Positions 20,154-29,833 of a stretch of DNA of 61,146 nt are shown one piece after another. Source of the DNA: an uncultured Pseudoalteromonas sp. (GTDB lineage Bacteria; Pseudomonadota; Gammaproteobacteria; Enterobacterales; Alteromonadaceae); contig CANLRB010000026.1 in the NCBI GenBank assembly GCA_947493455.1, positions 1-61,146 on the forward strand, written 5' to 3'. Below the pieces are notes generated by a model. That model was not told the DNA's origin. It ran no database searches and saw nothing but the letters and a program-made list of their open reading frames with translations. How positions within the stretch are numbered: the first letter of the stretch is position 1; every line of letters starts with the position of its first letter. The position numbers were made by a program, and so were the translations under genes.

Positions 20154-20984
20154 ATGATTAGACTTCTTGTTGTTGTTTTAACATTATTACTTGTTGCTTT
20201 ACCCTGTCAAGCAAGCACGATACGGGTGGCTAAAGAGCAGCGAACTCTTTACCCTCGCGACCATTATTTATATGAGTTGCTCAGTGCTGCATTGAAAAAC
20301 ACACCTTATCAAACCGAGTTGATTTCAGTGCATCCTCACCAACAGCGCTCTTTGATGCAACTGAGCCGCGGTCAACTTGATATACATTGGAGTATGACAT
20401 CAACACTGCGCGAAAAAATTGCGATTCCAGTTCGAATTCCGCTATTTAAAGGTTTGATTGGTTGGCGCGTGCTTTTAGTGGCATCAGATAGTGAGCAGAG
20501 ATTTGTTAACATTAAAATGGAAAACGAGCTTAAACGATTGCTTGCTGTACAAGGACATGATTGGCCCGATGCTAAGATTTTAATGAATAATGGCTATCGC
20601 GTGAAACCTCTTCCTCAGTATGAGGCTATGTTTAGTTTAACTAAATCTCAGCGCGTAGGATATTTTCCTAGATCAGTAATTGAAGTTCATGATGAGCTAA
20701 AGCAATTTGGTCATGGTTTGGCTATTGATAAGCACATTCTACTGAAATACCCTGCTGCGTTTTATTTCTTTGTGAATAAAGAGAAAAAAGAGCTTGCGAC
20801 TGCGCTTCAATTAGGCTTATTAAAAATGCAGCAATCTGGCGAATTCGATACCATATTTTCCCGTTATTTTACCGAGAATTTAAGCAAGCTTGAATTATCA
20901 AAACGCCGTACTTTTGAGCTTGAAAATCATTTGTTGCCGTTACAGACACCGCTTGAAGAACAACGCTTTTGGTATAAAAAGTGA
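20154..20984 (+). CDS. Periplasmic solute-binding-like protein (family 3 type)
   Basis: N-terminal signal peptide (about residues 1-20, cleaved after QA/S) followed by a 255-residue domain beginning STIRVAKEQRTLYPRDHYLYELL, the usual layout of periplasmic binding proteins of the amino-acid type. The C-terminal LGLLKMQQSGEFDTIFSRYF is typical of the last helix of that fold. No permease or ATPase gene is nearby, and several binding-pocket residues of amino-acid binders are not obvious, so it may be an orphan sensor or scavenging protein. Ends before a bidirectional terminator shared with suhB. Confidence 0.75.
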   Translation: MIRLLVVVLTLLLVALPCQASTIRVAKEQRTLYPRDHYLYELLSAALKNTPYQTELISVHPHQQRSLMQLSRGQLDIHWSMTSTLREKIAIPVRIPLFKGLIGWRVLLVASDSEQRFVNIKMENELKRLLAVQGHDWPDAKILMNNGYRVKPLPQYEAMFSLTKSQRVGYFPRSVIEVHDELKQFGHGLAIDKHILLKYPAAFYFFVNKEKKELATALQLGLLKMQQSGEFDTIFSRYFTENLSKLELSKRRTFELENHLLPLQTPLEEQRFWYKK

Positions 20985-20997
20985 ATTTGGATTAAAA

Positions 20998-21024
20998 AAA
21001 AGGTGCTACATAAGCACCTTTTCT
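20998..21024. terminator. Bidirectional terminator between the binding-protein gene and suhB
   Basis: AAAAGGTGCT (20998-21007) pairs with AGCACCTTTT (21013-21022); A and T runs on both sides suit the two convergent genes. Confidence 0.85.
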
Positions 21025-21051
21025 TCAACGATATATTTACAGCGTGTGCTA

Positions 21052-21855
21052 TTAGCGTAGCAGTGAATCCGTTAAGTGTGGACGCAATTCTTTAACAATC
21101 GCTTGTGTCACTTTAGGTGCACCACAAATAATGTTACCGCTATTGTCAAAGTTGTTGCCGCCAGCGAAGTCTACTACTAGACCTCCTGCTTCTTTGATTA
21201 ATAATTGGCCTGCCGCTGTATCCCACGGTTTTAGACCGATTTCAAAGAAACCGTCGACACGTCCAGCTGCAACGTAAGCAAGATCAAGCGCTGCAGAGCC
21301 TGCGCGACGAATATCAGCAGTGTGAATAAAGAGTGCGTTAAAAGCGGCGAGATATGCTTCCATGTGATGCTTTTGTTTAAACGGGAAACCAGTTGCTAGT
21401 ACTGTACCACTTAAATCAGCTGCTTTATTTACGCGAATACGTTTTGAATTTAATTGTGCACCTTGACCACGTGATGCAGTGAATAGTTCACCACGAATAG
21501 GGTCGTAAACTACCGCTTGATCTAAACGACCTTTGACTTTGAGTGCAATTGATACGGCAAAATGCGGAATGCCTTTGATGAAGTTTGTTGTACCGTCAAG
21601 TGGATCAATAATCCATTGATAGTCTGTGTCTTTACCTTCAATTAAACCGTGCTCTTCACCCACAATGCTATGCTCAGGATACGACTTTAAAATCGTGTCA
21701 CGAATAACTGTTTCAGCATCTTTATCTACATTTGTAACTAGGTCGTTTGAACCTTTTTGAGTTACTTCAATTTTGTCGTTGTCTTCGTAGGCACGAAGAA
21801 TTACTTTACCTGCATTTCGCGCAGCGCGAATCGCAATGTTTAACATTGGATGCAT
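21052..21855 (-). CDS. suhB: Inositol-1-monophosphatase family protein SuhB
   Basis: Mg-dependent phosphatase fold protein; in E. coli SuhB also joins the NusA-dependent antitermination complex on rRNA operons. Metal-binding motifs are all present: VGEEHG, IDPLDGTTNFI and the C-terminal WDTAAGQLLIKEAGG. 267 residues, as in E. coli. Divergent from trmJ with 236 bases between, which is the conserved arrangement near isc in many gammaproteobacteria. Confidence 0.95.
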   Translation of the reverse strand: MHPMLNIAIRAARNAGKVILRAYEDNDKIEVTQKGSNDLVTNVDKDAETVIRDTILKSYPEHSIVGEEHGLIEGKDTDYQWIIDPLDGTTNFIKGIPHFAVSIALKVKGRLDQAVVYDPIRGELFTASRGQGAQLNSKRIRVNKAADLSGTVLATGFPFKQKHHMEAYLAAFNALFIHTADIRRAGSAALDLAYVAAGRVDGFFEIGLKPWDTAAGQLLIKEAGGLVVDFAGGNNFDNSGNIICGAPKVTQAIVKELRPHLTDSLLR

Positions 21856-22091
21856 AGCATTACCCTTGGGTTTTAAAAGAACAAATCATTAATTTCAGCG
21901 GCGCTATTCTAGCGATTTTTTTAATAAAGTAAATATAAATTACGAAATACTTTTGTACAAAAACTGAACACATTGAATTTTCAGAAATATTTTTAGAATT
22001 GATAAAAAACGTGATGAAATGCTTGAATTCATTGAAACCGACCATGCGCCTAGTATAAAATTGCCGCGAATTTAACTCATCGAGAATCTTC

Positions 22092-22817
22092 ATGTCATTA
22101 GATAACGTTCGCATTGTATTAGTTAATACATCTCATACAGGTAATATTGGTTCAGTTGCTCGTGCAATGAAAACAATGGGGCTGAGCAAGCTTTACTTAG
22201 TTGACCCTGTCAATCAAATTGATAGTCATGCCAGCGCATTAGCAGCGGGTGCGACAGATGTACTCGGTAATGCAGTTGAAGTCGCAACGTTGCAAGAAGC
22301 AATTAGTGATTGCTCATTGGTAATTGGTACAAGCGCACGCTCTCGTACGCTGTCATGGCCAATGGTTGAACCTCGAGAGTGCGGTGAGAAGCTCGTTTCA
22401 GCAGCAGCTGATGAGCAAGTTGCATTAGTGTTTGGCCGTGAAAATAGTGGTTTGACAAATGAAGAGCTACAACTTTGTAATTATCATGTATGTATTCCGG
22501 CTAACCCTGAATATAGCTCGTTGAATTTGGCGATGGCGGTACAAACGCTGACTTATGAAGTGCGTATGGCACACTTAAATAACCAACAACTTGTCGCTGA
22601 AGAAAAGGACGTTGAATATCCGACTTCTGAGCAAATGGAATTATTTTACGAGCACTTAGAAAAAACATTTTCAGAAACTGGGTTTGTTCTTAAACAACAT
22701 CCGGGTCAGGTGATGACAAAGTTACGTCGATTGTTCAATCGTGCTCGCCCTGAAGAGCAAGAACTAAACATACTTCGCGGTATGTTAACCTCGATAGATA
22801 AGTCGATTAAAAAGTAA
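22092..22817 (+). CDS. trmJ: tRNA (cytidine/uridine-32-2'-O)-methyltransferase
   Basis: SPOUT-family enzyme that methylates the ribose of residue 32 in the tRNA anticodon loop. The N-terminal [39 protein letters not shown] and [23 protein letters not shown] segments cover the three SPOUT motifs that form the knotted cofactor site. 241 residues. It lies immediately upstream of iscR, a widely conserved linkage. Confidence 0.95.
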   Translation: MSLDNVRIVLVNTSHTGNIGSVARAMKTMGLSKLYLVDPVNQIDSHASALAAGATDVLGNAVEVATLQEAISDCSLVIGTSARSRTLSWPMVEPRECGEKLVSAAADEQVALVFGRENSGLTNEELQLCNYHVCIPANPEYSSLNLAMAVQTLTYEVRMAHLNNQQLVAEEKDVEYPTSEQMELFYEHLEKTFSETGFVLKQHPGQVMTKLRRLFNRARPEEQELNILRGMLTSIDKSIKK

Positions 22818-22868
22818 TTTATCCGTTATAAAGTCTAGGTATTACTTAGATTATAAATAGCCTATAAA

Positions 22869-22900
22869 ATACTTGACTAAATTACTCAGGTAATTAAAAT
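22869..22900 (+). promoter_or_regulatory. IscR-type operator with upstream promoter (site 1)
   Basis: A type 1 IscR-like site (22869-22894, TTGACT ... ACTCAGGTAAT) overlaps a -35 TTGACT (22873-22878) and -10 TAAAAT (22895-22900) at a 16-base spacing. It is repeated almost exactly 81 bases downstream. Confidence 0.7.
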
Positions 22901-22905
22901 TAGCA

Positions 22906-22927
22906 ATACTTGAGTAATTTACTAGGT
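22906..22927 (+). promoter_or_regulatory. Degenerate IscR-like site (site 2)
   Basis: ATACTTGAGTAA with ACTAGGT resembles the flanking sites but has a G for C in the left half and lacks one base in the right half, so it is probably a weak site. Confidence 0.4.
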
Positions 22928-22949
22928 TTTTTGACAGCGACAAAAGATA

Positions 22950-22981
22950 TTACTTGACTCTAATAGTCAGGTAATTAAAAT
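22950..22981 (+). promoter_or_regulatory. IscR-type operator with downstream promoter (site 3)
   Basis: TTGACT ctaat AGTCAGGTAAT has a perfect TGACT/AGTCA dyad. Its TTGACT (22954-22959) and TAAAAT (22976-22981) form a promoter at 16-base spacing, 35 bases before iscR. In E. coli [2Fe-2S]-IscR represses iscR from such type 1 sites, and the same autoregulation is likely here. Confidence 0.8.
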
Positions 22982-23015
22982 TCGCAGTCTTTAAACCGTC
23001 TGGTAGGGGCTAAAT

Positions 23016-23504
23016 ATGAAACTAACGTCTAAGGGTCGCTATGCTGTCACTGCATTGCTTGACGTAGCATTACATATTAAAATAGGCCCAGTTCCATTGG
23101 CCGAAATATCTGAACGCCAAAACATTTCACTTTCATACTTAGAACAGCTTTTTTCTCGTTTACGAAAGCATGGTCTCGTTCGCTCTGTTAGAGGTCCGGG
23201 TGGGGGTTATTTGCTCGGTAAAGAGGCATCTGAGATTTCTGTTGGCGATGTTATTTCAGCGGTGGACGAATCTGTTGATGCCACACGGTGTCATGGCGAG
23301 GGAGGTTGCCAAAATGGTGTCCGCTGCTTAACTCACTCGTTGTGGAGTGAATTAAGTGCCCGCATCACAGACTTTTTAAACAATATCACATTAGCTGAAC
23401 TGGTTGCCCAAGGTGATGTTCAGCAAGTTGCAGAGCGACAAGACCGAGTGTTGAGCGATGCTTTAAATCAGCTAGAAAATATCGAAGTTAGCTGCGAATT
23501 ATAG
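23016..23504 (+). CDS. iscR: Fe-S cluster-dependent transcription factor IscR
   Basis: Rrf2-family regulator that senses the [2Fe-2S] status of the cell and represses the isc operon when loaded. The winged helix covers residues 1-65 and the cluster ligands are C92, C98, C104 and H107, all at the E. coli positions. 162 residues. First gene of iscRSUA-hscBA-fdx, with three IscR-like sites upstream. Confidence 0.97.
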   Translation: MKLTSKGRYAVTALLDVALHIKIGPVPLAEISERQNISLSYLEQLFSRLRKHGLVRSVRGPGGGYLLGKEASEISVGDVISAVDESVDATRCHGEGGCQNGVRCLTHSLWSELSARITDFLNNITLAELVAQGDVQQVAERQDRVLSDALNQLENIEVSCEL

Positions 23505-23523
23505 ACACTGGAGCAAGTAGAGA

Positions 23524-24741
23524 ATGAAGTTACCAATTTATTTAGATTATGCCGCAACCACCCCGGTTGATTCACGTGTTGCTGAAAAAATGATGCAATG
23601 TTTAACAATGGAAGGCAACTTTGGTAACCCTGCATCTCGTTCTCACCGTTTTGGTTGGCAGGCTGAAGAGTCGGTTGATCAAGCGCGTCATGATATTGCT
23701 GAACTGATTAACGCAGACCCTCGTGAAATAGTCTTCACATCAGGTGCAACCGAATCTAATAACCTTGCAATTAAAGGCGCTGCGCACTTTTACAGCAAAA
23801 AGGGTAAGCACGTAATTACGGTTAAAACAGAGCACAAAGCTGTTTTAGATACCTGTCGTGAACTGGAACGTCAAGGTTTTGAAGTGACTTATATGGACGT
23901 TGAAGAAAACGGCCTACTTGATTTGAAAAAGTTAGAAGCCACAATGCGCGATGACACTGTATTAGTGAGCGTGATGCACGTAAATAATGAACTTGGTGTA
24001 GTTCAAGATATCGCGACAATCGGTGAAATGTGTCGTGAACGTAAAATTATGTTCCACGTTGACGGTGCACAAAGTGCGGGCAAGGTGAAAATCGACTTAA
24101 AAGAACTCAAAGTAGATTTTATGTCGTTCTCAGGTCACAAAATTTATGGCCCCAAAGGTATTGGTGCCTTGTATGTGCGTCGTAAGCCGCGTGCTCGTTT
24201 AGAAGCACAAATGCATGGTGGTGGTCATGAACGTGGTATGCGTTCAGGTACATTGGCGACACACCAGATTGTTGGTATGGGTGAAGCATTTAAGGTCGCT
24301 AATCAAGACTTTGATAAAGATCATGCACATATCAGCGCGCTTAGAAAGCGTTTAATTGACGGTATCCTAGCGGATACGGAAGAAGTTTATTTTAATGGTA
24401 CACCAGACCAGTCGGTACCTGGCATTGTCAATATTAGTTTTAACTATGTTGAAGGTGAATCGTTATTGATGGCACTTAAAGATATTGCGGTTTCATCAGG
24501 TTCAGCCTGTACATCTGCAAGCTTAGAGCCGTCATATGTATTGCGTGCACTTGGTCGCAATGATGAATTAGCACATAGCTCAATTCGCTTCAGTATTGGC
24601 CGTTTTACAACGGAAGAAGAGATTGACTATACAGTGCAACTAATTAAAGACTCAATTGGTCGTCTTCGTGAAATGTCACCGCTTTGGGAAATGTTCAAAG
24701 ATGGTGTTGATTTAGAATCAGTTGAGTGGACTCACCACTAG
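23524..24741 (+). CDS. iscS: Cysteine desulfurase IscS
   Basis: PLP enzyme that takes sulfur from cysteine as a persulfide and delivers it to IscU and to tRNA thiolation pathways. PLP-binding K206 is in [10 protein letters not shown] and the persulfide-carrying cysteine is C329 in [14 protein letters not shown], one residue later than in E. coli. 405 residues. Starts with ATG preceded by TGGAG, 19 bases after iscR. Confidence 0.97.
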   Translation: MKLPIYLDYAATTPVDSRVAEKMMQCLTMEGNFGNPASRSHRFGWQAEESVDQARHDIAELINADPREIVFTSGATESNNLAIKGAAHFYSKKGKHVITVKTEHKAVLDTCRELERQGFEVTYMDVEENGLLDLKKLEATMRDDTVLVSVMHVNNELGVVQDIATIGEMCRERKIMFHVDGAQSAGKVKIDLKELKVDFMSFSGHKIYGPKGIGALYVRRKPRARLEAQMHGGGHERGMRSGTLATHQIVGMGEAFKVANQDFDKDHAHISALRKRLIDGILADTEEVYFNGTPDQSVPGIVNISFNYVEGESLLMALKDIAVSSGSACTSASLEPSYVLRALGRNDELAHSSIRFSIGRFTTEEEIDYTVQLIKDSIGRLREMSPLWEMFKDGVDLESVEWTHH

Positions 24742-24775
24742 TTGGTAGCAGGATAAGGGTACGAGGTAAATAACA

Positions 24776-25159
24776 ATGGCATATAGCGAAAAAGTAATTG
24801 ATCATGTAGAAAATCCACGTAACGTCGGTTCATTTGATAAAAATGATCCATCGGTTGCAACTGGTATGGTAGGTGCTCCTGCGTGTGGTGATGTAATGAA
24901 ACTGCAGCTTAAAGTATCTGATTCTGGTGTAATTGAAGATGCGAAATTTAAAACGTACGGATGTGGTAGTGCGATCGCGTCATCATCACTTGTTACAGAG
25001 TGGGTCAAAGGTAAAACACTTGACGAAGCCGGTGAAATAAAAAATACCGATATAACTGCTGAACTCGAGCTACCACCGGTTAAAATTCACTGCTCTATTT
25101 TAGCTGAAGATGCTATCCAGGCAGCAATCGCTGACTATAAATCAAAGCACGAAGGCTAA
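24776..25159 (+). CDS. iscU: Fe-S cluster scaffold IscU
   Basis: Scaffold on which [2Fe-2S] clusters are built from IscS sulfur and then handed to clients by HscA/HscB. Ligand cysteines C37, C63 and C106 are at the canonical positions, and the HscA recognition motif LPPVK is at residues 99-103. 127 residues, the standard length. Confidence 0.97.
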   Translation: MAYSEKVIDHVENPRNVGSFDKNDPSVATGMVGAPACGDVMKLQLKVSDSGVIEDAKFKTYGCGSAIASSSLVTEWVKGKTLDEAGEIKNTDITAELELPPVKIHCSILAEDAIQAAIADYKSKHEG

Positions 25160-25162
25160 CCT

Positions 25163-25486
25163 ATGGCAATCACGCTTACAGATGCTGCAGCAGATCGCGT
25201 ACGTGCATTTTTAGACAACCGAGGTAAAGGTATTGGACTTCGTGTTGGCATTAAAACAACCGGTTGTTCAGGCCTTGCCTATGTTCTTGAGTTTGTTGAT
25301 GAGCTTGCAGAAGGCGATGAAACATTTGAGCATAACGGTGTGAAAGTGATCGTCGATGCAAAAAGCTTAGTGTACATTGATGGCACTGAGCTCGATTTTG
25401 TTAAAGAAGGATTGAACGAAGGCTTTCAATTTAACAACCCGAACCAAAGTGGTGAGTGTGGTTGCGGCGAAAGTTTTACCGTATAA
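25163..25486 (+). CDS. iscA: Fe-S assembly A-type carrier IscA
   Basis: A-type carrier that helps [4Fe-4S] maturation. The three conserved cysteines are C35, C99 and C101 (GECGCGESF). 107 residues. Starts three bases after iscU and is followed by a terminator-like hairpin before hscB. Confidence 0.96.
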   Translation: MAITLTDAAADRVRAFLDNRGKGIGLRVGIKTTGCSGLAYVLEFVDELAEGDETFEHNGVKVIVDAKSLVYIDGTELDFVKEGLNEGFQFNNPNQSGECGCGESFTV

Positions 25487-25510
25487 TCTACTTCTAGATA
25501 TCAGATCTTA

Positions 25511-25536
25511 AAAGCCCTGCTATTGCAGGGCTTTAA
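25511..25536 (+). terminator. Hairpin between iscA and hscB
   Basis: AAAGCCCTGC (25511-25520) pairs with GCAGGGCTTT (25525-25534) across four bases. Only three T follow directly, so it may be a partial terminator or processing site inside the isc operon. Confidence 0.6.
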
Positions 25537-25591
25537 TTATATAGCAGCTTGTTTTTTTGGTTAGTCTAAGGTTTTGTTGCAAGGCGCACGT

Positions 25592-26119
25592 ATGAAGTAC
25601 TTTGAGTTATTTTCTTACCCTATCTCTTTCGATATTGATTTAAATGCGATTAATGCTCGTTATTTAGAACTTCAAAAAGTGGTTCATCCGGATAAATTTG
25701 CCCATGAGAGTTCTCAACAACAATTACTAGCAGTGCAAAAGACTGCTGAACTGAATGATGCGTTTGAGACACTTAAACACCCGCTCAAACGTGCCGAGTA
25801 TATGCTGAGTGAACAGGGTATTGAGCTCAAATCAGAACAACAGACTTTGCAAGACCCGATGTTTTTAATGCAACAAATGGAGTTGCGCGAGGCACTTGAA
25901 GAGATAACCGCGAGTGACGACCCTGACGCAGCGATTGATGATTTTGATGCTAGCATTAAATTACTTAGAAACGATTTTTTTGACCAATTAAAACCCATTC
26001 TGCTGTCTACAGAAAAAGCGCAACTTGAAGCCGCTGCAGATATTGTGCGTAAACTTAAGTTTGTTTATAAACTGCAGCAAGAACTTGAACGCGTTGAAGA
26101 CGCGTTATTTGATGATTAA
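25592..26119 (+). CDS. hscB: Co-chaperone HscB (Hsc20)
   Basis: J-domain protein that brings IscU to the HscA chaperone and stimulates its ATPase. The J domain occupies about residues 1-75 with the HPDKF motif, and the C-terminal three-helix domain binds IscU. I use the ATG at 25592, which has AAGG seven bases upstream and yields [13 protein letters not shown] as in the family; an in-frame codon at 25574 would add six residues. 175 residues. Confidence 0.95.
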   Translation: MKYFELFSYPISFDIDLNAINARYLELQKVVHPDKFAHESSQQQLLAVQKTAELNDAFETLKHPLKRAEYMLSEQGIELKSEQQTLQDPMFLMQQMELREALEEITASDDPDAAIDDFDASIKLLRNDFFDQLKPILLSTEKAQLEAAADIVRKLKFVYKLQQELERVEDALFDD

Positions 26120-26139
26120 TTTTTAGGTGCAATAAAACT

Positions 26140-27996
26140 ATGGCATTGTTACAAATTGCAGAACCCGGACAAAGCGCAGCTCCCCATGAGCATAAGCTCG
26201 CGATAGGAATTGATTTAGGTACTACCAATTCACTGGTTGCGACTGTGCAAAGTGGGCAGCCTAAAACCTTGGTCGACAAGGAAGGGCAAACCATTTTACC
26301 ATCGGCAGTATGTTATGAAGAAAATAACATTGTTGTTGGCCACAGTGCAAAAAGTAATGCACCGCTAGATGCGGCAAATACCCTTATTTCAGTGAAGCGT
26401 TTTCTAGGTAAAGGGCTTAGCGATGTTGCACACCTTGATTTACCGTATCAATTTGTAGAACAGCAAGGGCAATTGGCGATTACAACGCGCCAAGGTCCAA
26501 TAAACCCAATTCAAGCATCCAGTGAAATTCTGAGTACTCTCAAGCAACGCGCGATTGATAGCTTTGGCGGTGAAGAAATCACCGGTGCTGTGATTACAGT
26601 GCCAGCTTATTTTGACGATGCTCAACGTCAAGGCACTAAAGATGCGGCAGAACTTGCAGGTTTAAATGTATTACGTTTACTTAACGAACCGACTGCTGCG
26701 GCAGTAGCTTACGGATTAGACTCAGGTCAAGAAGGTGTGATTGCCGTTTATGATTTAGGTGGTGGAACCTTTGATATTTCGATTTTACGCTTAAATAAAG
26801 GTGTTTTCGAAGTCTTGGCGACAGGCGGAGATTCCGCACTGGGTGGTGATGATTTTGATGCCTTGTTAGTGGAGCACTTTAAACAGCAAACGAGCATTAC
26901 CTCGCCAGATGCTGATACACTGCGCCTATTTATGGAAAAAGCACGTGCCTGTAAAGAAGCATTAACTAGCTATAAAACTGTGAATGTGGGTCTCGATTTA
27001 GGCGAGCAACAGTTTACCATTGAAGTGAGTAAAGAGTTTTTCGAACAAGCAGCAGAAAGCTTAGTGAAAAAGACGCTGCGAGCGTGTCGTCGCGCACTAA
27101 AAGATGCCGAGATAGACAAAGACCAAGTTATTGAGGTCGTCATGGTCGGCGGTTCAACCCGCATGCCTATCGTTCGTGAAAAAGTGGGCGAATTCTTTGC
27201 CAAAGAGCCACTTACTTCGATTGATCCAGACCAAGTTGTTGCCATTGGTGCAGCTATCCAAGCTGATATCCTAGTGGGTAATAAGCCTGATTCAGAAATG
27301 TTGTTACTTGACGTGTTACCATTATCGCTTGGTTTAGAAACCATGGGTGGGTTAGTTGAGAAGATTATTCCGCGTAACACCACGATCCCTGTTGCACGAG
27401 CTCAAGAATTTACCACCTTTAAAGATGGTCAAACAGCAATGTCATTGCATGTTGTTCAGGGGGAGCGAGAGCTTGTTGATGACAGCCGTTCACTCGCTAA
27501 ATTTAGTTTAAAAGGGATCCCGGCAATGGCGGCTGGGGCGGCCCATATTCGAGTCACCTTTAAAGTTGATGCTGATGGCTTATTGAGTGTCACTGCAATG
27601 GAAAAATCAACTGGGGTTCAGGCTGAAATTCAGGTCAAGCCTTCATTTGGTTTGAGCGATGACCAAGTTGCACAAATGCTCAAGTCTTCAATGGTTAATG
27701 CCAAGGAAGATATGCAAGCTCGTATGCTAAAAGAGCAGCAAGTTGAAGCGCTCCGAGTAATCGAGGCACTTAATGCATCACTTGAACAAAGTGGCCATTT
27801 ACTGTTAAGCGAAGAACGCGCTGAGATTGATAGTGAAATAAATAAGTTAGCCGTGTTACGCGAAACGGCGACAGCGCCAGAACAGCTAAAATCAGCACTC
27901 GAAGCGATTGATAAAGCAAGCAGTGAGTTTGCATCGCGTCGTATGGATGAATCAATTAAACAAGCACTGCAAGGGCAGTCGGTAGACGAGGTTTAA
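26140..27996 (+). CDS. hscA: Hsp70-type chaperone HscA
   Basis: Specialised Hsp70 that releases Fe-S clusters from IscU. The ATPase domain begins [13 protein letters not shown], with the [13 protein letters not shown] and [12 protein letters not shown] motifs; the substrate-binding domain follows from about residue 390. 618 residues (616 in E. coli). Twenty bases after hscB and one base before fdx. Confidence 0.97.
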   Translation: MALLQIAEPGQSAAPHEHKLAIGIDLGTTNSLVATVQSGQPKTLVDKEGQTILPSAVCYEENNIVVGHSAKSNAPLDAANTLISVKRFLGKGLSDVAHLDLPYQFVEQQGQLAITTRQGPINPIQASSEILSTLKQRAIDSFGGEEITGAVITVPAYFDDAQRQGTKDAAELAGLNVLRLLNEPTAAAVAYGLDSGQEGVIAVYDLGGGTFDISILRLNKGVFEVLATGGDSALGGDDFDALLVEHFKQQTSITSPDADTLRLFMEKARACKEALTSYKTVNVGLDLGEQQFTIEVSKEFFEQAAESLVKKTLRACRRALKDAEIDKDQVIEVVMVGGSTRMPIVREKVGEFFAKEPLTSIDPDQVVAIGAAIQADILVGNKPDSEMLLLDVLPLSLGLETMGGLVEKIIPRNTTIPVARAQEFTTFKDGQTAMSLHVVQGERELVDDSRSLAKFSLKGIPAMAAGAAHIRVTFKVDADGLLSVTAMEKSTGVQAEIQVKPSFGLSDDQVAQMLKSSMVNAKEDMQARMLKEQQVEALRVIEALNASLEQSGHLLLSEERAEIDSEINKLAVLRETATAPEQLKSALEAIDKASSEFASRRMDESIKQALQGQSVDEV

Positions 27997-27997
27997 T

Positions 27998-28336
27998 ATG
28001 CCACAAATTATATTTTTACCCCATGAAGAGTTATGCCCAGAAGGTGCCGCAATTGAAGCTAAATCGGGTGAAACGGTGTTAGATGTCGCACTTAAAAATG
28101 GTATTTCAATTCCACATGCATGTGAAAAGTCATGTGCGTGTACTACTTGCCACATTGTAATACGTGAAGGGTTTGATTCACTTGAAGAAAGTGATGAACT
28201 CGAAGATGATATGCTGGATAAAGCCTGGGGGTTAGAGCCTGAATCACGACTTGGTTGCCAAGCGGCAATTGCCGATGAAGACCTGGTGGTAGAAATACCC
28301 AAATATAATTTAAATATTGTTAATGAAGAACATTAA
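27998..28336 (+). CDS. fdx: [2Fe-2S] ferredoxin of the isc system
   Basis: Provides electrons for cluster assembly on IscU. Cluster ligands are C42, C48, C51 (motif CEKSCACTTCH) and C87 (RLGCQ); C46 is the extra cysteine seen in isc ferredoxins. 112 residues. Last gene of the operon, before a terminator. The small iscX gene that often follows fdx is not found here. Confidence 0.97.
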   Translation: MPQIIFLPHEELCPEGAAIEAKSGETVLDVALKNGISIPHACEKSCACTTCHIVIREGFDSLEESDELEDDMLDKAWGLEPESRLGCQAAIADEDLVVEIPKYNLNIVNEEH

Positions 28337-28348
28337 TCAAGTGAATTT

Positions 28349-28378
28349 AAAAAAGAGAAGCCAAGCTTCTCTTTTTTG
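28349..28378 (+). terminator. Terminator of the isc operon
   Basis: An A-rich arm ending AGAGAAG(C) pairs with (G)CTTCTCT and is followed by a run of T. Confidence 0.85.
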
Positions 28379-28455
28379 TTTTATACCAAATATTTAATGC
28401 AATTGGATGAAAAGCGTTTATAGTTTAATGAGCGCAGTAAAAATAAGGAACGTTT

Positions 28456-28842
28456 ATGAAACCCCATGGTATTAGTATTGGCTTGAGCCGCGTCAATAAC
28501 ACGATTTTTATTCATATTCGTGCATTTGGTACCTTAGATCATAATGACTATCAATATATGGTTCCCACCATTGAAGCCGCTTTGGCGGATGTTGAACACC
28601 CGCAACTCGATGTACTGATTGATATTACTGAGCTCGATGGTTGGACACTGCACGCAGCTTGGGATGATTTTAAATTTGGCTTAAAACACGGTCGTGACTT
28701 TCACAAAGTTGCAGTCATTTGCTCAGAGCGTTGGCAAAAAGGCGTCGTGAAAGTGTCTGATTGGTTTACGCCCAATGAGATTGCGTCTTTTGACAATCAG
28801 CACGACGCGCTAGTTTGGCTTGAAGATGAACCCAATAAGTAA
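28456..28842 (+). CDS. SpoIIAA-like (STAS-fold) protein
   Basis: 128-residue cytoplasmic protein of the SpoIIAA-like family. The pattern of strands and helices (IFIHIRAFGTLDHNDYQ, LDVLIDITELDGWTLHAAWDD, KVAVICSERWQKG) matches the family as I remember it. These proteins have a STAS-related fold and are suggested to bind lipophilic ligands; no defined role is known. It sits alone between the isc terminator and a sugar nucleotidyltransferase gene, with an AAGGA ribosome site. Confidence 0.8.
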   Translation: MKPHGISIGLSRVNNTIFIHIRAFGTLDHNDYQYMVPTIEAALADVEHPQLDVLIDITELDGWTLHAAWDDFKFGLKHGRDFHKVAVICSERWQKGVVKVSDWFTPNEIASFDNQHDALVWLEDEPNK

Positions 28843-28927
28843 ATAATTGCATCTAAGGCAAAAATCCAATAGCACTTCATTTTAAAGCGGGGTAAGATAA
28901 AAGGCTGACATACACAATGATAGCCAT

Positions 28928-29824
28928 ATGAAGACTCACGACAATGCATACAGCTTAGTTATTTTAGCAGCAGGGCTTGGCACACGCTTTGGTGGTGATA
29001 AGCAAATCGCTGAAATAGATAGCTTAAGCAAGACTATAATGGAAATAAGCATTGAACATGCCCATAATGCGGGTATTCAACATGTGGTACTCGTTGTTAA
29101 TGACAGAATTGAACCTTATATTCGTACACGCATTTTACCACGAATAGCGCCTAACATTGATGTTGATATTGCAGTACAAAGTGTTGAGCAAGTCCCGCCT
29201 TATTTCAAAAGTGTCACAGAAAAAAGAACTAAACCTTGGGGAACCGGGCATGCGTTACTTGCTGCAAAACCCTATGTTCGAGAGCACTTTATCGTAATAA
29301 CTGCGGATGATTATTATGGTAAAAGTGCGTTTTCTGAATTGCTATTAGCAACAGAGCAGGGAAAATATTGGGCAATGCTCGGTTATCCCATTTTGCAGAC
29401 TTTGTCAGAGCAAGGTGGTGTAAATCGTGGCATTTGCCAAATATCGCATGATGGATTTTTAACACGTATTGATGAGCACATTAATATTGTTCAAGAAGGT
29501 TCGACACTCACATCAAATTTAACGCAAGAAATAGACAGCGAGAGCTGTGTGTCGATGACAATTTGGGCACTCGACTATTCGATTTTTGAGTATTTAGAAA
29601 ATAACTTTATTAACTTTTTAAAAATAAATGACAGCGTTGTCTGTGGAGAGTATTATTTACCAGACCAAATTCAACAGCTCATTACACAAGGGCAAGCTTG
29701 TGTTAAAGTTAAGCCTGCAAAAGATGCATGGCTCGGTGTTACATATCACCATGAATTTGAGAATGTAGCGCAACAACTCACTCAGTTAATAAAAAATAAA
29801 CCGCAATCTTGCAGTAGCAGTTAA
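28928..29824 (+). CDS. Sugar-phosphate nucleotidyltransferase-like protein
   Basis: N-terminal LAAGLGTRFGGDKQIAEI is the nucleotide-binding signature of the NTP-transferase family (residues about 14-31), and VITADDYYGKSAF holds the metal-binding Asp pair. It should join a sugar-1-phosphate to UTP or another NTP; the sugar is not evident. 298 residues. The start is weakly supported by its ribosome site. The next gene, a sugar-kinase-like phosphotransferase, begins nine bases after it, which suggests that the kinase makes the sugar-1-phosphate that this enzyme activates. Confidence 0.8.
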   Translation: MKTHDNAYSLVILAAGLGTRFGGDKQIAEIDSLSKTIMEISIEHAHNAGIQHVVLVVNDRIEPYIRTRILPRIAPNIDVDIAVQSVEQVPPYFKSVTEKRTKPWGTGHALLAAKPYVREHFIVITADDYYGKSAFSELLLATEQGKYWAMLGYPILQTLSEQGGVNRGICQISHDGFLTRIDEHINIVQEGSTLTSNLTQEIDSESCVSMTIWALDYSIFEYLENNFINFLKINDSVVCGEYYLPDQIQQLITQGQACVKVKPAKDAWLGVTYHHEFENVAQQLTQLIKNKPQSCSSS

Positions 29825-29833
29825 GAGATTACA

